Source: Pusillimonas sp. T2 (GTDB taxonomy: Bacteria > Pseudomonadota > Gammaproteobacteria > Burkholderiales > Burkholderiaceae_B). Taken from it: a stretch of DNA of 64,000 nucleotides. The stretch covers positions 186,001 to 250,000 of the forward strand of contig NZ_NIQA01000003.1 of NCBI RefSeq assembly GCF_002236805.1, written 5' to 3'. The position numbers and the translations under genes were made by a program. The notes beneath the pieces were generated by a model. It was not told the origin of the DNA. It was given only the letters and a program-made list of their open reading frames with translations, and ran no database searches. The stretch's first letter is position 1; every line of letters starts with the position of its first letter. Below, piece by piece: positions 31,057-40,921 of the stretch.

Positions 31057-32643
31057 TCATTCCCACTCGATCGTCGCCGGTGGTTTGCTAGAGACGTCGT
31101 AGGTTACCCGGTTAATGCCACGCACTTCGTTGATGATGCGACTGGATACTTTTTTAAGCAGCGCATAGGGCAGCTCGGCCCAATCGGCGGTCATGAAGTC
31201 GGAGGTTTGTACGGCGCGCAGGGCAACGACGTAGTCGTAGGTGCGGCCGTCGCCCATAACGCCAACCGACTTGACCGGCAAGAAAACAGCAAAAGCTTGC
31301 GAGGTGAGGTCGTACCAGTTTTGGCCACTGATCGGGTCTTCGGTCTTGCGCAGCTCTTCGATGAAGATGGCGTCGGCACGACGCAGTAAGTCGGCGTACT
31401 CTTTTTTGACTTCGCCCAAAATGCGTACACCCAGGCCCGGGCCAGGGAACGGATGACGATACACCATAGCGGGCGGCAAGCCCAGGGCAACGCCCAACTT
31501 GCGCACTTCGTCTTTGAACAGTTCACGCAGGGGTTCGAGCAGCTTCAGGTTAAGCGTTTCGGGCAAGCCACCCACGTTGTGGTGCGACTTGATGGCAACG
31601 GCTTTGCCTGTTTTGGCACCGGCCGATTCAATGACGTCGGGGTAAATGGTGCCCTGGGCGAGCCAGCGTGCATTGCTGAGCTTGGCGGCCTCGACCTGGA
31701 ACACTTCAACGAATTCTTTACCGATGATTTTGCGTTTAGCTTCTGGGTCGGACACGCCGGCCAGCTTGCCCATGAATTGTTCGGTAGCATCGACATGAAT
31801 GATTTTCATGCCGAAATGTTCGCCGAACGTTTGCATGACCTGCTGACCTTCATTCAGGCGCAACAAGCCGTGGTCGACGAACACACAGGTGAGCTGGTCG
31901 CCAATGGCCTTATGAATAAGGGCCGCGGCGACAGACGAGTCAACCCCGCCCGACAAACCCAAAATAACTTCGTCGGACCCGACCTGGTCACGAATGGCCT
32001 GGACCGCTTCTTGTACATAGTCGGGCATGTTCCAGTCGCCTTCACAACCGCAAATTTCGCGCACAAAGCGCGACAACATGGCCGGGCCTTGCGTGGTGTG
32101 AGTGACTTCGGGGTGGAACTGGACCGCATAAAAATTGCGAGCTTCGTCAGCCATACCTGCAATGGGACATGACTCGGTAGAAGCCATTAGTTTGAACCCA
32201 GGCGGCAATTCGGTGACCTTGTCGCCATGGCTCATCCAGACCTTGAGCATGCCATGCCCTTCGGGCGTGGTGAAGTCTTCAAGGCCATCAAGCAGACGCG
32301 TGTGGCCCCGAGCCCGTACTTCGGCGTAACCGAATTCGCGATGATCGGAGAACTCGACTTTGCCACCCAGTTGCAAGGCCATGGCCTGCATACCGTAGCA
32401 AATACCCAGCACAGGCACCCCCATTTCGAATGCGGCCGCAGGTACTTTAAGGGACTCTTCGTGATAGGCCGAAGCATGGCTGCCCGACAAAATAATGCCT
32501 TTAAGACCTGGCTGCGACTTCAGGAAGGCGTCATCGACGTCGCCTGAATGAATTTCGCAGTAAACACCCGCTTCGCGCACACGACGTGCGATAAGCTGAG
32601 TAACTTGTGAACCGTAATCGAGAATGAGGATACGCTGATGCAT
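31057..32643 (-). CDS. guaA: GMP synthase (glutamine-hydrolysing)
   Basis: A 528-residue bifunctional enzyme that makes GMP from XMP. The N-terminal class I amidotransferase has Cys82 in GICYGMQAM and the His-Glu pair in [11 protein letters not shown]. The ATP-pyrophosphatase domain has the P-loop [11 protein letters not shown] and the C-terminal dimerisation domain ends [15 protein letters not shown]. It is 20 bases downstream of guaB, in the same direction, so the purine genes are co-transcribed. The 3' end is the integration site of the island, and the reading frame is intact. Confidence 0.98.
   Translation of the reverse strand: MHQRILILDYGSQVTQLIARRVREAGVYCEIHSGDVDDAFLKSQPGLKGIILSGSHASAYHEESLKVPAAAFEMGVPVLGICYGMQAMALQLGGKVEFSDHREFGYAEVRARGHTRLLDGLEDFTTPEGHGMLKVWMSHGDKVTELPPGFKLMASTESCPIAGMADEARNFYAVQFHPEVTHTTQGPAMLSRFVREICGCEGDWNMPDYVQEAVQAIRDQVGSDEVILGLSGGVDSSVAAALIHKAIGDQLTCVFVDHGLLRLNEGQQVMQTFGEHFGMKIIHVDATEQFMGKLAGVSDPEAKRKIIGKEFVEVFQVEAAKLSNARWLAQGTIYPDVIESAGAKTGKAVAIKSHHNVGGLPETLNLKLLEPLRELFKDEVRKLGVALGLPPAMVYRHPFPGPGLGVRILGEVKKEYADLLRRADAIFIEELRKTEDPISGQNWYDLTSQAFAVFLPVKSVGVMGDGRTYDYVVALRAVQTSDFMTADWAELPYALLKKVSSRIINEVRGINRVTYDVSSKPPATIEWE
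31059..31074. repeat. Attachment site at the end of guaA (right end)
   Basis: ATTCCCACTCGATCGT forms the last codons of guaA on the minus strand (reading Thr-Ile-Glu-Trp-Glu-stop). The core TCCCACTC begins at 31061. Integration preserves the coding sequence because the island restores identical codons. Confidence 0.85.
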
Positions 32644-32663
32644 GATGGGATATTTAAGGCCGC

Positions 32664-34124
32664 TTAGTCGGCGCGGTAGTTAGGCGCTTCTTTGGTAATT
32701 TGAACGTCGTGGACGTGGGACTCGCGCACACCGGCCGACGTGATTTCGACGAACTCGGCTTTTTCGTGCATGTTCGGGATTGACGCGCAACCCACATAGC
32801 CCATAGACGCCCGGATCCCGCCTACCAATTGGTAAATGATGGCGATGACGCTGCCCTTGTAGGGAACACGACCTTCGATGCCTTCGGGGACGAGTTTGTC
32901 GGCATTATTGGATGGGTCTTGGAAGTAGCGGTCGGCCGAACCATCGGTCATGGCCCCAACGCTGCCCATACCGCGATACGACTTATACGAGCGGCCCTGG
33001 AACAAAACGACTTCGCCAGGGGCTTCTTCTGTACCGGCAAACATGCCGCCCATCATGCAAGCCGAAGCGCCCGCTGCCAAAGCTTTGGCAACGTCACCCG
33101 AGTAACGGATACCGCCGTCTGCAATGAGTGGAATACCCGAACCTTTAAGGGCGTCGGCAACATCGGCAATAGCCGTAATTTGAGGCACACCGACACCTGC
33201 CACGATACGCGTCGTGCAGATTGAGCCTGGGCCAATACCGACCTTCACTGCGTCGGCGCCGGCTTCGGCCAGCGCTAATGCGGCTGCAGCAGTGGCAATG
33301 TTGCCGCCCACCACCTGAATTTTGGGGTAGTTCTTTTTAACCCAGCGCACGCGCTCGATGACGCCGGCCGAGTGGCCGTGGGCCGTGTCAACGACGATGA
33401 CGTCGACACCAGCCGCTGCCAGCTTTTCGACACGCTCTTCGGTACCCTCGCCCACGCCTACCGCAGCACCAACGCGCAACTGCCCTTGGCTGTCTTTGCA
33501 GGCATACGGATGTTCGGTATTCTTGACGATGTCTTTAACCGTGGCCAACCCGCGCAACTGGAAGTTTTCGTTGACGATAAGCACGCGCTCGAGGCGGTGC
33601 TTGTGCATCAGCGACTGGGCTTCTTCAAGCGTGGCGCCTTCTTTCATGGTGACCAGGCGTTCTTGAGGCGTCATGATGTCGCGCAGCGGGACGTCGAGGC
33701 GATCTTCGAAGCGCAGGTCGCGATTGGTGACGATGCCGACCACTTTACCGCCCTCGACAACAGGCAGACCCGAAATGCCATGTTGGCGCTGCAACGCAAT
33801 GGCGTCGCGCACTTTCATGGTGGGTGTGACCGTGACCGGGTCAATAACAATACCGAACTCGTGGCGCTTGACGCGGGCCACTTCCTGGGCCTGACGGTCG
33901 GCCGTGAGGTTTTTATGGATGATGCCGATGCCGCCTTCCTGGGCCATGGCAATGGCCAGGCGCGACTCGGTTACGGTATCCATGGCAGCAGACACCAGCG
34001 GGATGTTCAGGCTGATGTCGCGCGTGAATTGGGTGGCAAGGGAAGTATCGCGAGGCAGGACCTGTGAAAAGGCCGGGACTAACAACACATCGTCGAAGGT
34101 TAGCGCTTTTTTGATGAGACGCAT
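32664..34124 (-). CDS. guaB: IMP dehydrogenase
   Basis: A 486-residue enzyme that oxidises IMP to XMP, the first step of guanine synthesis. The barrel is interrupted by two CBS domains (about residues 90-205). The catalytic loop is [20 protein letters not shown] with Cys about 300, and the flap [10 protein letters not shown] and ALEEAPGE-like TEEAPGEVV are present. The length is normal. It is followed by guaA and, upstream on the same strand, by purL after 42 bases. Confidence 0.98.
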   Translation of the reverse strand: MRLIKKALTFDDVLLVPAFSQVLPRDTSLATQFTRDISLNIPLVSAAMDTVTESRLAIAMAQEGGIGIIHKNLTADRQAQEVARVKRHEFGIVIDPVTVTPTMKVRDAIALQRQHGISGLPVVEGGKVVGIVTNRDLRFEDRLDVPLRDIMTPQERLVTMKEGATLEEAQSLMHKHRLERVLIVNENFQLRGLATVKDIVKNTEHPYACKDSQGQLRVGAAVGVGEGTEERVEKLAAAGVDVIVVDTAHGHSAGVIERVRWVKKNYPKIQVVGGNIATAAAALALAEAGADAVKVGIGPGSICTTRIVAGVGVPQITAIADVADALKGSGIPLIADGGIRYSGDVAKALAAGASACMMGGMFAGTEEAPGEVVLFQGRSYKSYRGMGSVGAMTDGSADRYFQDPSNNADKLVPEGIEGRVPYKGSVIAIIYQLVGGIRASMGYVGCASIPNMHEKAEFVEITSAGVRESHVHDVQITKEAPNYRAD

Positions 34125-34166
34125 TCAATTACTCCGTGTGCAAAGCAAGATTATACGATGTAAGCC

Positions 34167-37100
34167 TTAGCCCAACCAAACGCGGGCATTGCGGAACATA
34201 TGCAACCAGGGGCTGAACTCGCCGCCCGCATCGGCCTGCCCCCAGCGCTCGGGCGCCCACGACATCATGACATTGCGCGTAACCCGCTCGGGGTGCGGCA
34301 TCATGATGGTGAAGCGGCCATCGGCCGTGGTGACGCCGGTCAAGCCGTTGGCGCTGCCGTTGGGGTTGTACGGGTAGGTTTCAGTCGGCTTACCGGTGTT
34401 ATCGACATAGCGCATGGCCGCGATTACCTGGGCGGCGTCGCCTTGTGCGGCAAAATTGGCAAAGCCTTCGCCGTGCGCCACAGCAATTGGCGCCTGCATG
34501 CCGGCCATGCCCTTAAAGAACAACGACGGCGAATCGGGGATCTCGACCATGGACAAACGGGCTTCGTATTTTTCGGACTGGTTGCGCGTAAAACGCGGCC
34601 AATGCTGGGCGCCTGGAATCATGCTGGCCAAAGCCGCCATCATCTGACAACCATTGCACACACCTAATGCAAAGGTATCGTTGCGGCCGAAGAACGCCGC
34701 AAACTGGTCAGCCAGCTGCGCATTGAAACGAATCGTGCGCGCCCAGCCTTCGCCGGCACCCAATACGTCGCCGTAACTAAAGCCGCCTACGGCAACCAGA
34801 CCCTGCACGTCGTCAAGACGCACGCGTCCCGACAGCAGGTCGGTCATGTGAACGTCCCAAGCTTCGAAACCGGCCTTGTCAAACGCCCAGGCCATTTCCA
34901 CCTGACTGTTGCAACCCTGTTCACGCAAAATAGCCATACGCGGGCGTGCACCCTTGGCAATAAAGGGCGCAGCAATATCTTCTTGCGGGTTAAAGCCCAC
35001 TTTAGGCGTGAAGCCTGGGTCTTGCGTGTTGGTCCAGACATCGTACTCGGCTTGCGCACATGCGGGGTTGTCGCGGCGCGCCATAATGCGACGGCTGACT
35101 TCGCTCCATTGCTGGGCCAATTCGCGCCATGGGCGCTGATACACGCACTTGCCGTCACGGAACACCTGAATTTCTTCTTGGGTGTTAAGCGAACCCACGA
35201 CATGCGAATGCGCCGACAAGCCTTTCTCGCGCAGAGCTTGCAACACGGCGTTGCGCTGCTCGAGCGGAACTTGAATAACTGCACCGGCTTCTTCGTTGAA
35301 CAACGCCTTGAGGGTGATTTCATCGCGCTGCACAGCCATTTGCTCGGGGCGAATTTTGTAATCACCCCAGTCGGCAGCCACCGGATCGATGGTCAGCATG
35401 TCGAGGTTGATCGAGACCCCGGTGTGGCCAGCGAAGGCCATTTCGCAAACAGTGGCCAAAAGCCCGCCATCGGAACGATCGTGATAAGCCAGAATGTGAC
35501 CCGCATCGGCCAGCTCGCGAATCGCCTCGAAGAACGCGCGAACGGCGGCTGGATCTTCGACGTCGGGCGTACTGTCGCCCACCTGATTGAACGCATGTGC
35601 AAGCACCGACCCGCCCATACGCTGACGCCCCTGCCCCAGATCGATAAGAATCAAGGCCGTCGCGCCGACATCGGTACGCAACTGCGGCGTTAGTGTTTTG
35701 CGCACATCAGCCACGGGAGCAAAACCCGTCACAATAAGAGATACCGGCGAAATCACTTCGCGCGAAGCACCATTTTCGGACCAGGTGGTGCGCATGGACA
35801 ACGAATCTTTACCCACAGGAATAGACAAGTCGAGCTGCTGACACCACTGGCTGACGGCCGACACCGTGTCGTACAGCGCCGCATCTTGCCCGGGCACACC
35901 GCAAGCGGCCATCCAGTTGGCCGACAATTTAATGTCTTTCAGTGACCGCACATCAGCCGCCACCAGATTGGTTAGCGCTTCGGTAATGGCCATACGGCCC
36001 GATGCGGCGGGGTCGATCATGGCCAGCGGCGTACGCTCGCCCATGGCCATCGCTTGCCCGTCGGTTGATTCGAAATCGGTCAAGGTAACAGCGCAATCGG
36101 CCACCGGCACCTGCCACGGGCCCACCATCTGGTCGCGGCTGTTCAGCCCGCCGACACTGCGGTCACCGATGGTGATAAGAAATGTTTTGTTGGCCACCGT
36201 AGGGTGGCGTAATACGCGTTCGATCGCCTCGGGCAAGGCAATCAGCGGCAAATCTACGGGCTCGGCAACGCCGTCAAGGCGCTGCACATCGCGCGTCATG
36301 CGGGGAGGCTTACCCAAAATAACGTCAATAGGCACGTCGACCGGGCGTGTTTCGTCTTTAGGTGTCAGGTCGGTAACCCCTGGCAGACCTTCACCCAGCG
36401 TGACACGCAATTGGCGTTCTTCAGTAGCCACACCCACAACCGCGTAGGGGCAACGTTCACGGCGAGCGATGACATCGAAACGGGCCAGGTCTTGCGGCAA
36501 AATCGCCAGCACATAGCGTTCTTGTGCTTCGTTGCTCCAGATTTCAGCGGCCGACAGCCCCGACTCTTCGAGATGAACCTGAGTAAGTTCAAAAATAGCG
36601 CCGCGACCCGCGTCGTTGACGAGTTCGGGGAATGCATTGGATAACCCGCCAGCGCCCACGTCGTGAATGGCCAGAACAGGATTTTGCGCGCCCTGTTGCC
36701 AGCACCGGTCAATGACCTCTTGGACGCGACGTTCAATTTCGGGGTTACCCCGCTGGACCGAATCAAAATCGAGCTCGGCGGTATTGGTGCCCACGCTCAT
36801 GCTGGAAGCTGCGCTACCCCCCATACCAATACGCATGCCCGGGCCGCCCAACTGAATGAGCAATGCCCCGGGCGGGATCGGATCTTTATGTGTCAGGCCG
36901 TCTTCGATGCTGCCCAAACCACCCGCAATCATGATGGGCTTGTGATAACCCCAACGCGTGCCACCAGCAGTTTGTTCGAACGTACGGAAATAACCCGCCA
37001 GATTGGGGCGACCAAATTCGTTATTGAATGCAGCGCCGCCCAGCGGGCCTTCGACCATGATGTCGAGCGGGCTGGCGATGCGATCGGGCATACCGTGGGA

Positions 37101-38243
37101 ATCGACTTCCCAGGGCTCGAGCGCATCGTCGAAACGCAAATTAGACACGGTAAAACCGGTCAAACCGGCTTTGGGCTTGGAGCCCCGGCCCGTGGCCCCT
37201 TCGTCGCGGATCTCGCCCCCTGCCCCGGTAGACGCCCCGGGGAACGGCGCAATCGCCGTCGGGTGGTTGTGCGTTTCAACCTTCATGAGGGTGTGCACGG
37301 TAGCCTGATGATGGCCGTAGGCCGTAGCCCCCGCTTGCGAGGGCTCGGTGCCAAACTGCCCAGCGTAGAACAACGTGGCCGGCCCACCCGTCATAATGGC
37401 GGCATTGTCGGAATAAGCCACCACCGTGCCTTGGGGCTGGGCGGCGTGGGTAGCGCGAATCATGCCGAACAGCGTATTGGGCTGCGCCTGACCGTCGATT
37501 ACCCATTGGGCATTGAAAATTTTATGGCGGCAGTGCTCGCTGTTGGCCTGCGCGAACATCATCAGTTCGACGTCGGTGGGGTTGCGCCCCAAACCGGTAA
37601 ACGACTGTTCAAGGTATTCGATTTCGTCTTCGGACAACGCCAAACCCAACTGCTGGTTAGCGGCTTCAAGTGCCGCGCGGCCCTGACCGATGACATCGAT
37701 CGTTTGCATGGGCTTGCCAGGCAAAGACGCGAACAACGCCTGGCCGTCGAAGGTGGCGTCGACTACGGTTTCGGTCATGCGATCGTGCAGGCAAGCTGCA
37801 ATTTGCGCCAACTGTTCGGGTGAAACAGAGGCCGTCCCCAGCAAACCTCGCGACGGTTGAACGGTATAACGAACCCCGCGCTCGACACGACGCACGGCCG
37901 TCAGGCCACAATTGTGAGCGATGTCGGTGGCCTTACTGGCCCAAGGCGAAACCGTACCCAGACGAGGAATAACGCGAAGCACCAGCGTGTGCTTGTCTTC
38001 TTTGGCGGCCGGCGCGGCTGTGCCGTAATCGAGCAATTGGGCTAAGCGATCGGCATCGGGCTGCGAGAACCCCGCTTCGGTCCAGACAAAATGCTCGTAG
38101 CGGCCCTGAATATCGGCCACAGGCAATTTGAGCTGGGAAAATTTCTGGAGCAGGCGCTCGCGACGGAAAGCAGACAGAACAGAGGAGCCGAGGAAATGCT
38201 GGATAGAGTTCACGGTGGGACGCGCTAAATGATGGGGAGACAA
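34167..38243 (-). CDS. purL: Phosphoribosylformylglycinamidine synthase (large form)
   Basis: A 1358-residue FGAR amidotransferase of the single-chain proteobacterial type. The N-terminal PurS-like domain is followed by a linker, then two AIRS-like halves ([40 protein letters not shown]) and a C-terminal glutaminase with GVCNGCQMM as nucleophile loop and a late PHPERV. It converts FGAR to FGAM in purine synthesis, in line with its guaBA neighbours. The annotated ATG is 33 bases upstream of a GTG (VNSIQHFLG) that matches the usual N-terminus better; the true start may be there (38210). Confidence 0.97.
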   Translation of the reverse strand: MSPHHLARPTVNSIQHFLGSSVLSAFRRERLLQKFSQLKLPVADIQGRYEHFVWTEAGFSQPDADRLAQLLDYGTAAPAAKEDKHTLVLRVIPRLGTVSPWASKATDIAHNCGLTAVRRVERGVRYTVQPSRGLLGTASVSPEQLAQIAACLHDRMTETVVDATFDGQALFASLPGKPMQTIDVIGQGRAALEAANQQLGLALSEDEIEYLEQSFTGLGRNPTDVELMMFAQANSEHCRHKIFNAQWVIDGQAQPNTLFGMIRATHAAQPQGTVVAYSDNAAIMTGGPATLFYAGQFGTEPSQAGATAYGHHQATVHTLMKVETHNHPTAIAPFPGASTGAGGEIRDEGATGRGSKPKAGLTGFTVSNLRFDDALEPWEVDSHGMPDRIASPLDIMVEGPLGGAAFNNEFGRPNLAGYFRTFEQTAGGTRWGYHKPIMIAGGLGSIEDGLTHKDPIPPGALLIQLGGPGMRIGMGGSAASSMSVGTNTAELDFDSVQRGNPEIERRVQEVIDRCWQQGAQNPVLAIHDVGAGGLSNAFPELVNDAGRGAIFELTQVHLEESGLSAAEIWSNEAQERYVLAILPQDLARFDVIARRERCPYAVVGVATEERQLRVTLGEGLPGVTDLTPKDETRPVDVPIDVILGKPPRMTRDVQRLDGVAEPVDLPLIALPEAIERVLRHPTVANKTFLITIGDRSVGGLNSRDQMVGPWQVPVADCAVTLTDFESTDGQAMAMGERTPLAMIDPAASGRMAITEALTNLVAADVRSLKDIKLSANWMAACGVPGQDAALYDTVSAVSQWCQQLDLSIPVGKDSLSMRTTWSENGASREVISPVSLIVTGFAPVADVRKTLTPQLRTDVGATALILIDLGQGRQRMGGSVLAHAFNQVGDSTPDVEDPAAVRAFFEAIRELADAGHILAYHDRSDGGLLATVCEMAFAGHTGVSINLDMLTIDPVAADWGDYKIRPEQMAVQRDEITLKALFNEEAGAVIQVPLEQRNAVLQALREKGLSAHSHVVGSLNTQEEIQVFRDGKCVYQRPWRELAQQWSEVSRRIMARRDNPACAQAEYDVWTNTQDPGFTPKVGFNPQEDIAAPFIAKGARPRMAILREQGCNSQVEMAWAFDKAGFEAWDVHMTDLLSGRVRLDDVQGLVAVGGFSYGDVLGAGEGWARTIRFNAQLADQFAAFFGRNDTFALGVCNGCQMMAALASMIPGAQHWPRFTRNQSEKYEARLSMVEIPDSPSLFFKGMAGMQAPIAVAHGEGFANFAAQGDAAQVIAAMRYVDNTGKPTETYPYNPNGSANGLTGVTTADGRFTIMMPHPERVTRNVMMSWAPERWGQADAGGEFSPWLHMFRNARVWLG

Positions 38244-38260
38244 TCCATCATTTTAGCCTT

Positions 38261-38833
38261 TTAAACCGTACCCTGGCCCGGCTCTGGGTAAGACACCTCG
38301 ATAATGTCCAGCTCGTCGATGCCAGCCGGGGTGCGCAGCGTAATGGTGTCGCCCTCGCGCGCCTTGATCAGCGCCCGCGCAACAGGCGAAATCCAGCTGA
38401 TTTTGCCCTGTAAAGGTTCGGCCTCGTCAACGCCCACAATGGTGACCCGGTGGTCTTCGCCAGCTTTGTCGCAATACAGCACCGTCGCCCCAAAAAACAC
38501 CTGATCGCGGTTCGGCTGCAAAGACGGGTCGACCACTTCAGCCTGTTCAAGCCGCTTGGTTAAAAACCGCATGCGGCGATCGATTTCGCGCAGACGCTTT
38601 TTACCGTACAAATAGTCGCCGTTTTCAGAGCGGTCGCCATTGGACGCAGCCCACGACACGACCTGCACCACTTCTGGCCGTTCGACCGTCATTAAGTGGG
38701 CAAGCTCGGCACGCAGACGCTCGTACCCTTGCACCGTCATGTAATTTTTGGTGCCCTTGGGCAACGGCACGGCCTCGGGGCCAAGGTCGTCATCGTCGTC
38801 GTTGTCGGTTTCTTTGGTGAAGGCTTTGCTCAT
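38261..38833 (-). CDS. greB: Transcription elongation factor GreB
   Basis: A 190-residue Gre factor. It rescues backtracked RNA polymerase by stimulating cleavage in the active site. The N-terminal coiled coil is RLRAELAHLMTVERPEVVQV, with SENGDYLYGKKRLREIDRRM, and the C-terminal FKBP-like domain holds WISPVARALIKAREGD. GreB rather than GreA is suggested by the YLYGKKRLREID stretch. The protein has an acidic extension of about 25 residues at its start (DNDDDDDLGPEAVP) and is longer than the usual ~160. It ends 17 bases before the purL start. Confidence 0.94.
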   Translation of the reverse strand: MSKAFTKETDNDDDDDLGPEAVPLPKGTKNYMTVQGYERLRAELAHLMTVERPEVVQVVSWAASNGDRSENGDYLYGKKRLREIDRRMRFLTKRLEQAEVVDPSLQPNRDQVFFGATVLYCDKAGEDHRVTIVGVDEAEPLQGKISWISPVARALIKAREGDTITLRTPAGIDELDIIEVSYPEPGQGTV

Positions 38834-38869
38834 GGGTGGCCAAAGGCATAAAGGAGTTACTGCACCCGG

Positions 38870-39166
38870 TTATTGTAAACACGAACGACGCGCCCGCTGT
38901 AAGGTGCCGGCGGGTAATTCGAGCACGGACCGCGCCTGCAGACACAGACTGACGCGCCAAGGTTTTAAGCCCTGCACATACTTTACCGGCCGCATTTCAT
39001 TGTCGAAATAAACGATATCGATAGCACTGGGTAAGCCAAAGGTATGAACTGAACAACAGGGGTAAAGCCATAATGCCCGCCCCCGCGTCGGAATACCGCA
39101 ACGCCACACCCCCAACAGGCGCGCTGACCAGGAGGTTGCAAGATCAACAACCATTGTGCTCCACAT
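38870..39166 (-). CDS. DUF192-family protein at the end of the Tad operon
   Basis: A 98-residue protein. LWLYPCCSVHTFGLPSAIDI and VKYVQGLKPWRVSLCLQARS-type segments followed by VLELPAGTLQR match the DUF192 fold. Its ATG overlaps the tadC stop by one base (TAATG), so it is translationally coupled. DUF192 genes often accompany Tad loci in betaproteobacteria, but the role is not known. No lipobox or signal peptide is visible. Confidence 0.75.
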   Translation of the reverse strand: MWSTMVVDLATSWSARLLGVWRCGIPTRGRALWLYPCCSVHTFGLPSAIDIVYFDNEMRPVKYVQGLKPWRVSLCLQARSVLELPAGTLQRARRSCLQ

Positions 39167-40038
39167 TAAAAATCAGCAGACAACAACTTGATAACAATAG
39201 GAAATGCAATCACAAGAAATGTGCATGGAAAAATACACACCACCATAGGAAAAAGCATTTTTACCGGCGCCTGCAAAGCCAGTTTTTCGGCGCGTAAAAA
39301 GCGCTCATTACGTCGTTGTTCAGACTGCGCACGCAAAATAGGCCCCAAGCTCATGCCCAGGCTATCGGCCTGTTCCATGGCCATCACCCACTGCTGGACT
39401 TCGGCCAGACCCGTGCGTACCGCAAATAATTTCAGCGCGGCAATGCGCGGCATCCCCGCGCGCATGTCGGTTTGCGCGCGGCGCAACTCTGACATCAGCG
39501 CACCTTGCGGGCCATGCGTTGCGGCCTGAATCAACGCGCCTTGCAAATTCAGGCCGGCCTCGACACACAGCGTGGTCATATCCAGCATAAAGGGGAACTC
39601 GCGCAACATGGCAAGCTGCCGTTCTTTGGCACGACGACGCAAGTGTTGAACAGGCAAACAGGCAAGCACGCTGCCGGCGACCAAACCTGCGCCCAGCAGC
39701 GCGGGCAATCCAGGCTTTGCGTATTGAAAAAGTGCCCCTATGGACAACACCGCGCCGAGAATGAAACATAACAACTGTAATGCCACGACATGTTCGGGCC
39801 GCCAGTCTTCAGGCCAGGCAGACAGGCTCAAAAGCTGGCCCAGGCGTCGACGCCGCGCCCAGCTAATGAAAGGCTTACACACCTGCGAAAGCGCCTGAAC
39901 CCAAGGCCAAACAAAACGCAGCACGCCACGGTTCTGTTGCGATGAGGTAGCGGAGCAAGATTGCGCCCAAGGTTGAAATACCAGCCACAACAGGCACGAC
40001 AGGCAGATACCCGCTGCCATTATGCTCAACCAGAACAT
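39166..40038 (-). CDS. tadC: Tad pilus inner-membrane platform protein TadC
   Basis: A 290-residue T2SSF-domain membrane protein. The hydrophobic segment near the N-terminus (MFWLSIMAAGICLSCLLWLV) and two more near residues 100-125 and at the C-terminus are visible. The cytoplasmic T2SSF segment contains LREFPFMLDMTTLCVEAGLN and SEQRRNERFLRAEKLALQAP, as in TadC. With TadB it forms the platform that carries the pilin from the membrane. It is preceded by tadB (40-base gap) and followed by the DUF192 gene. Confidence 0.9.
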   Translation of the reverse strand: MFWLSIMAAGICLSCLLWLVFQPWAQSCSATSSQQNRGVLRFVWPWVQALSQVCKPFISWARRRRLGQLLSLSAWPEDWRPEHVVALQLLCFILGAVLSIGALFQYAKPGLPALLGAGLVAGSVLACLPVQHLRRRAKERQLAMLREFPFMLDMTTLCVEAGLNLQGALIQAATHGPQGALMSELRRAQTDMRAGMPRIAALKLFAVRTGLAEVQQWVMAMEQADSLGMSLGPILRAQSEQRRNERFLRAEKLALQAPVKMLFPMVVCIFPCTFLVIAFPIVIKLLSADF

Positions 40039-40078
40039 GCTTCCCCCAATAGCGCCCCCGGGCCGGAGACAGGATCGA

Positions 40079-40921
40079 CTACACCTCGATATTGACGATA
40101 CGGCGAATCAAAAGCACACCGGCTACTTCAAGTACAAGAACAGTAGCGATCAGCGTCCAACCCAGAGCGCTTTCCCAAAGCTGCGCCATGGCCTGCGGCT
40201 CAAGATAATGCAGCGCCACGGCCAACAGCAGCGGCAACCCGGCCATCACCCAGGCTTGCATACGCCCCTGTGCGGTCAACGCATCAATTCGCCCCAACAA
40301 ATGCAAACGCGATCTCAGGGTGAAGGCAATACGCTCAAGTGTTTCGGCAAGATTGCCGCCGTTATGCGTAGCGATGGTCAGCGCAGACACCACCAGGCGG
40401 GTACTTTCGGTGGGCATGCGCATCGACAAGCCCGACAACGCCTCGTCAAAAGCACGCCCCATGCGTTGCTCGCGCAGCATCAACCCAAGCTCTTGCGACA
40501 AAGGCGGCGCAAACCCTGAAACGACTTGCCGCAACGCTGTTTGCATGCCAGAACCCGCCCGCAGCGCCCCGGCCAACGCCAACAGCAAATCGGGCAACTG
40601 TGCATCGAACTTGGCCAGCCTGCGTTGGCGAGTACGCCTGGCCAGTAACGGCGGCACCCCTAGTGCCCCCAGACCCAACATCAAGGCCAACACCACATTT
40701 GCAGACATCAAACCAACAAGCAGCACAACAGCAGCACAAAAAGCCACATTGAGAGCCCATAACTGGCGAGCGTCGAGGAACAAAAACACTTCGGCCAACC
40801 GGACATCGGCCTGATCGGTAAAGATGGCACGATAACGACCGTAAGCCACAGCCAACGCCTGTTGAGCCAATCGCGCAAGCAAGACAACGGCCAACATTGT
40901 GAAGACAAATGACCAAAGCAT
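40079..40921 (-). CDS. tadB: Tad pilus inner-membrane platform protein TadB
   Basis: A 280-residue T2SSF-domain protein with N-terminal membrane segments (MLWSFVFTMLAVVLLARL; LNVAFCAAVVLLVGLM), the T2SSF repeat QLPDLLLALAGALRAGSGMQ and EQRMGRAFDEAL, and C-terminal segments (WVMAGLPLLLAVAL). I chose the ATG at 40921, which overlaps the cpaF stop (TGATG); the frame is open to 41002. It pairs with TadC. Co-expressed with the ATPase. Confidence 0.9.
   Translation of the reverse strand: MLWSFVFTMLAVVLLARLAQQALAVAYGRYRAIFTDQADVRLAEVFLFLDARQLWALNVAFCAAVVLLVGLMSANVVLALMLGLGALGVPPLLARRTRQRRLAKFDAQLPDLLLALAGALRAGSGMQTALRQVVSGFAPPLSQELGLMLREQRMGRAFDEALSGLSMRMPTESTRLVVSALTIATHNGGNLAETLERIAFTLRSRLHLLGRIDALTAQGRMQAWVMAGLPLLLAVALHYLEPQAMAQLWESALGWTLIATVLVLEVAGVLLIRRIVNIEV

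Larger units (their letters stand above)
15601..31060. mobile_element. GIsul2-type genomic island at the 3' end of guaA
   Basis: Gene content and length match what I know of GIsul2, an integrative element found at guaA in Shigella, Enterobacter and Acinetobacter and in IncC plasmids. The content is sul2, truncated glmM, the CR2 element, a resolvase, arsenic resistance, trb fragments, a replication module, AlpA and a tyrosine integrase beside guaA. No gene appears interrupted apart from the known glmM truncation. A further att-like core inside it (18891) suggests a composite history. Identity to the reference is recalled, not computed. Confidence 0.85.

Noticed and set aside
31453..32172. 239-codon open frame opposite guaA
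   Set aside because: Antisense shadow of guaA; no domain or start signal.
34848..37823. Long open frames (up to 386 codons) opposite purL
   Set aside because: They are shadows of high-GC codon use; PurL is clearly the real gene across this range.
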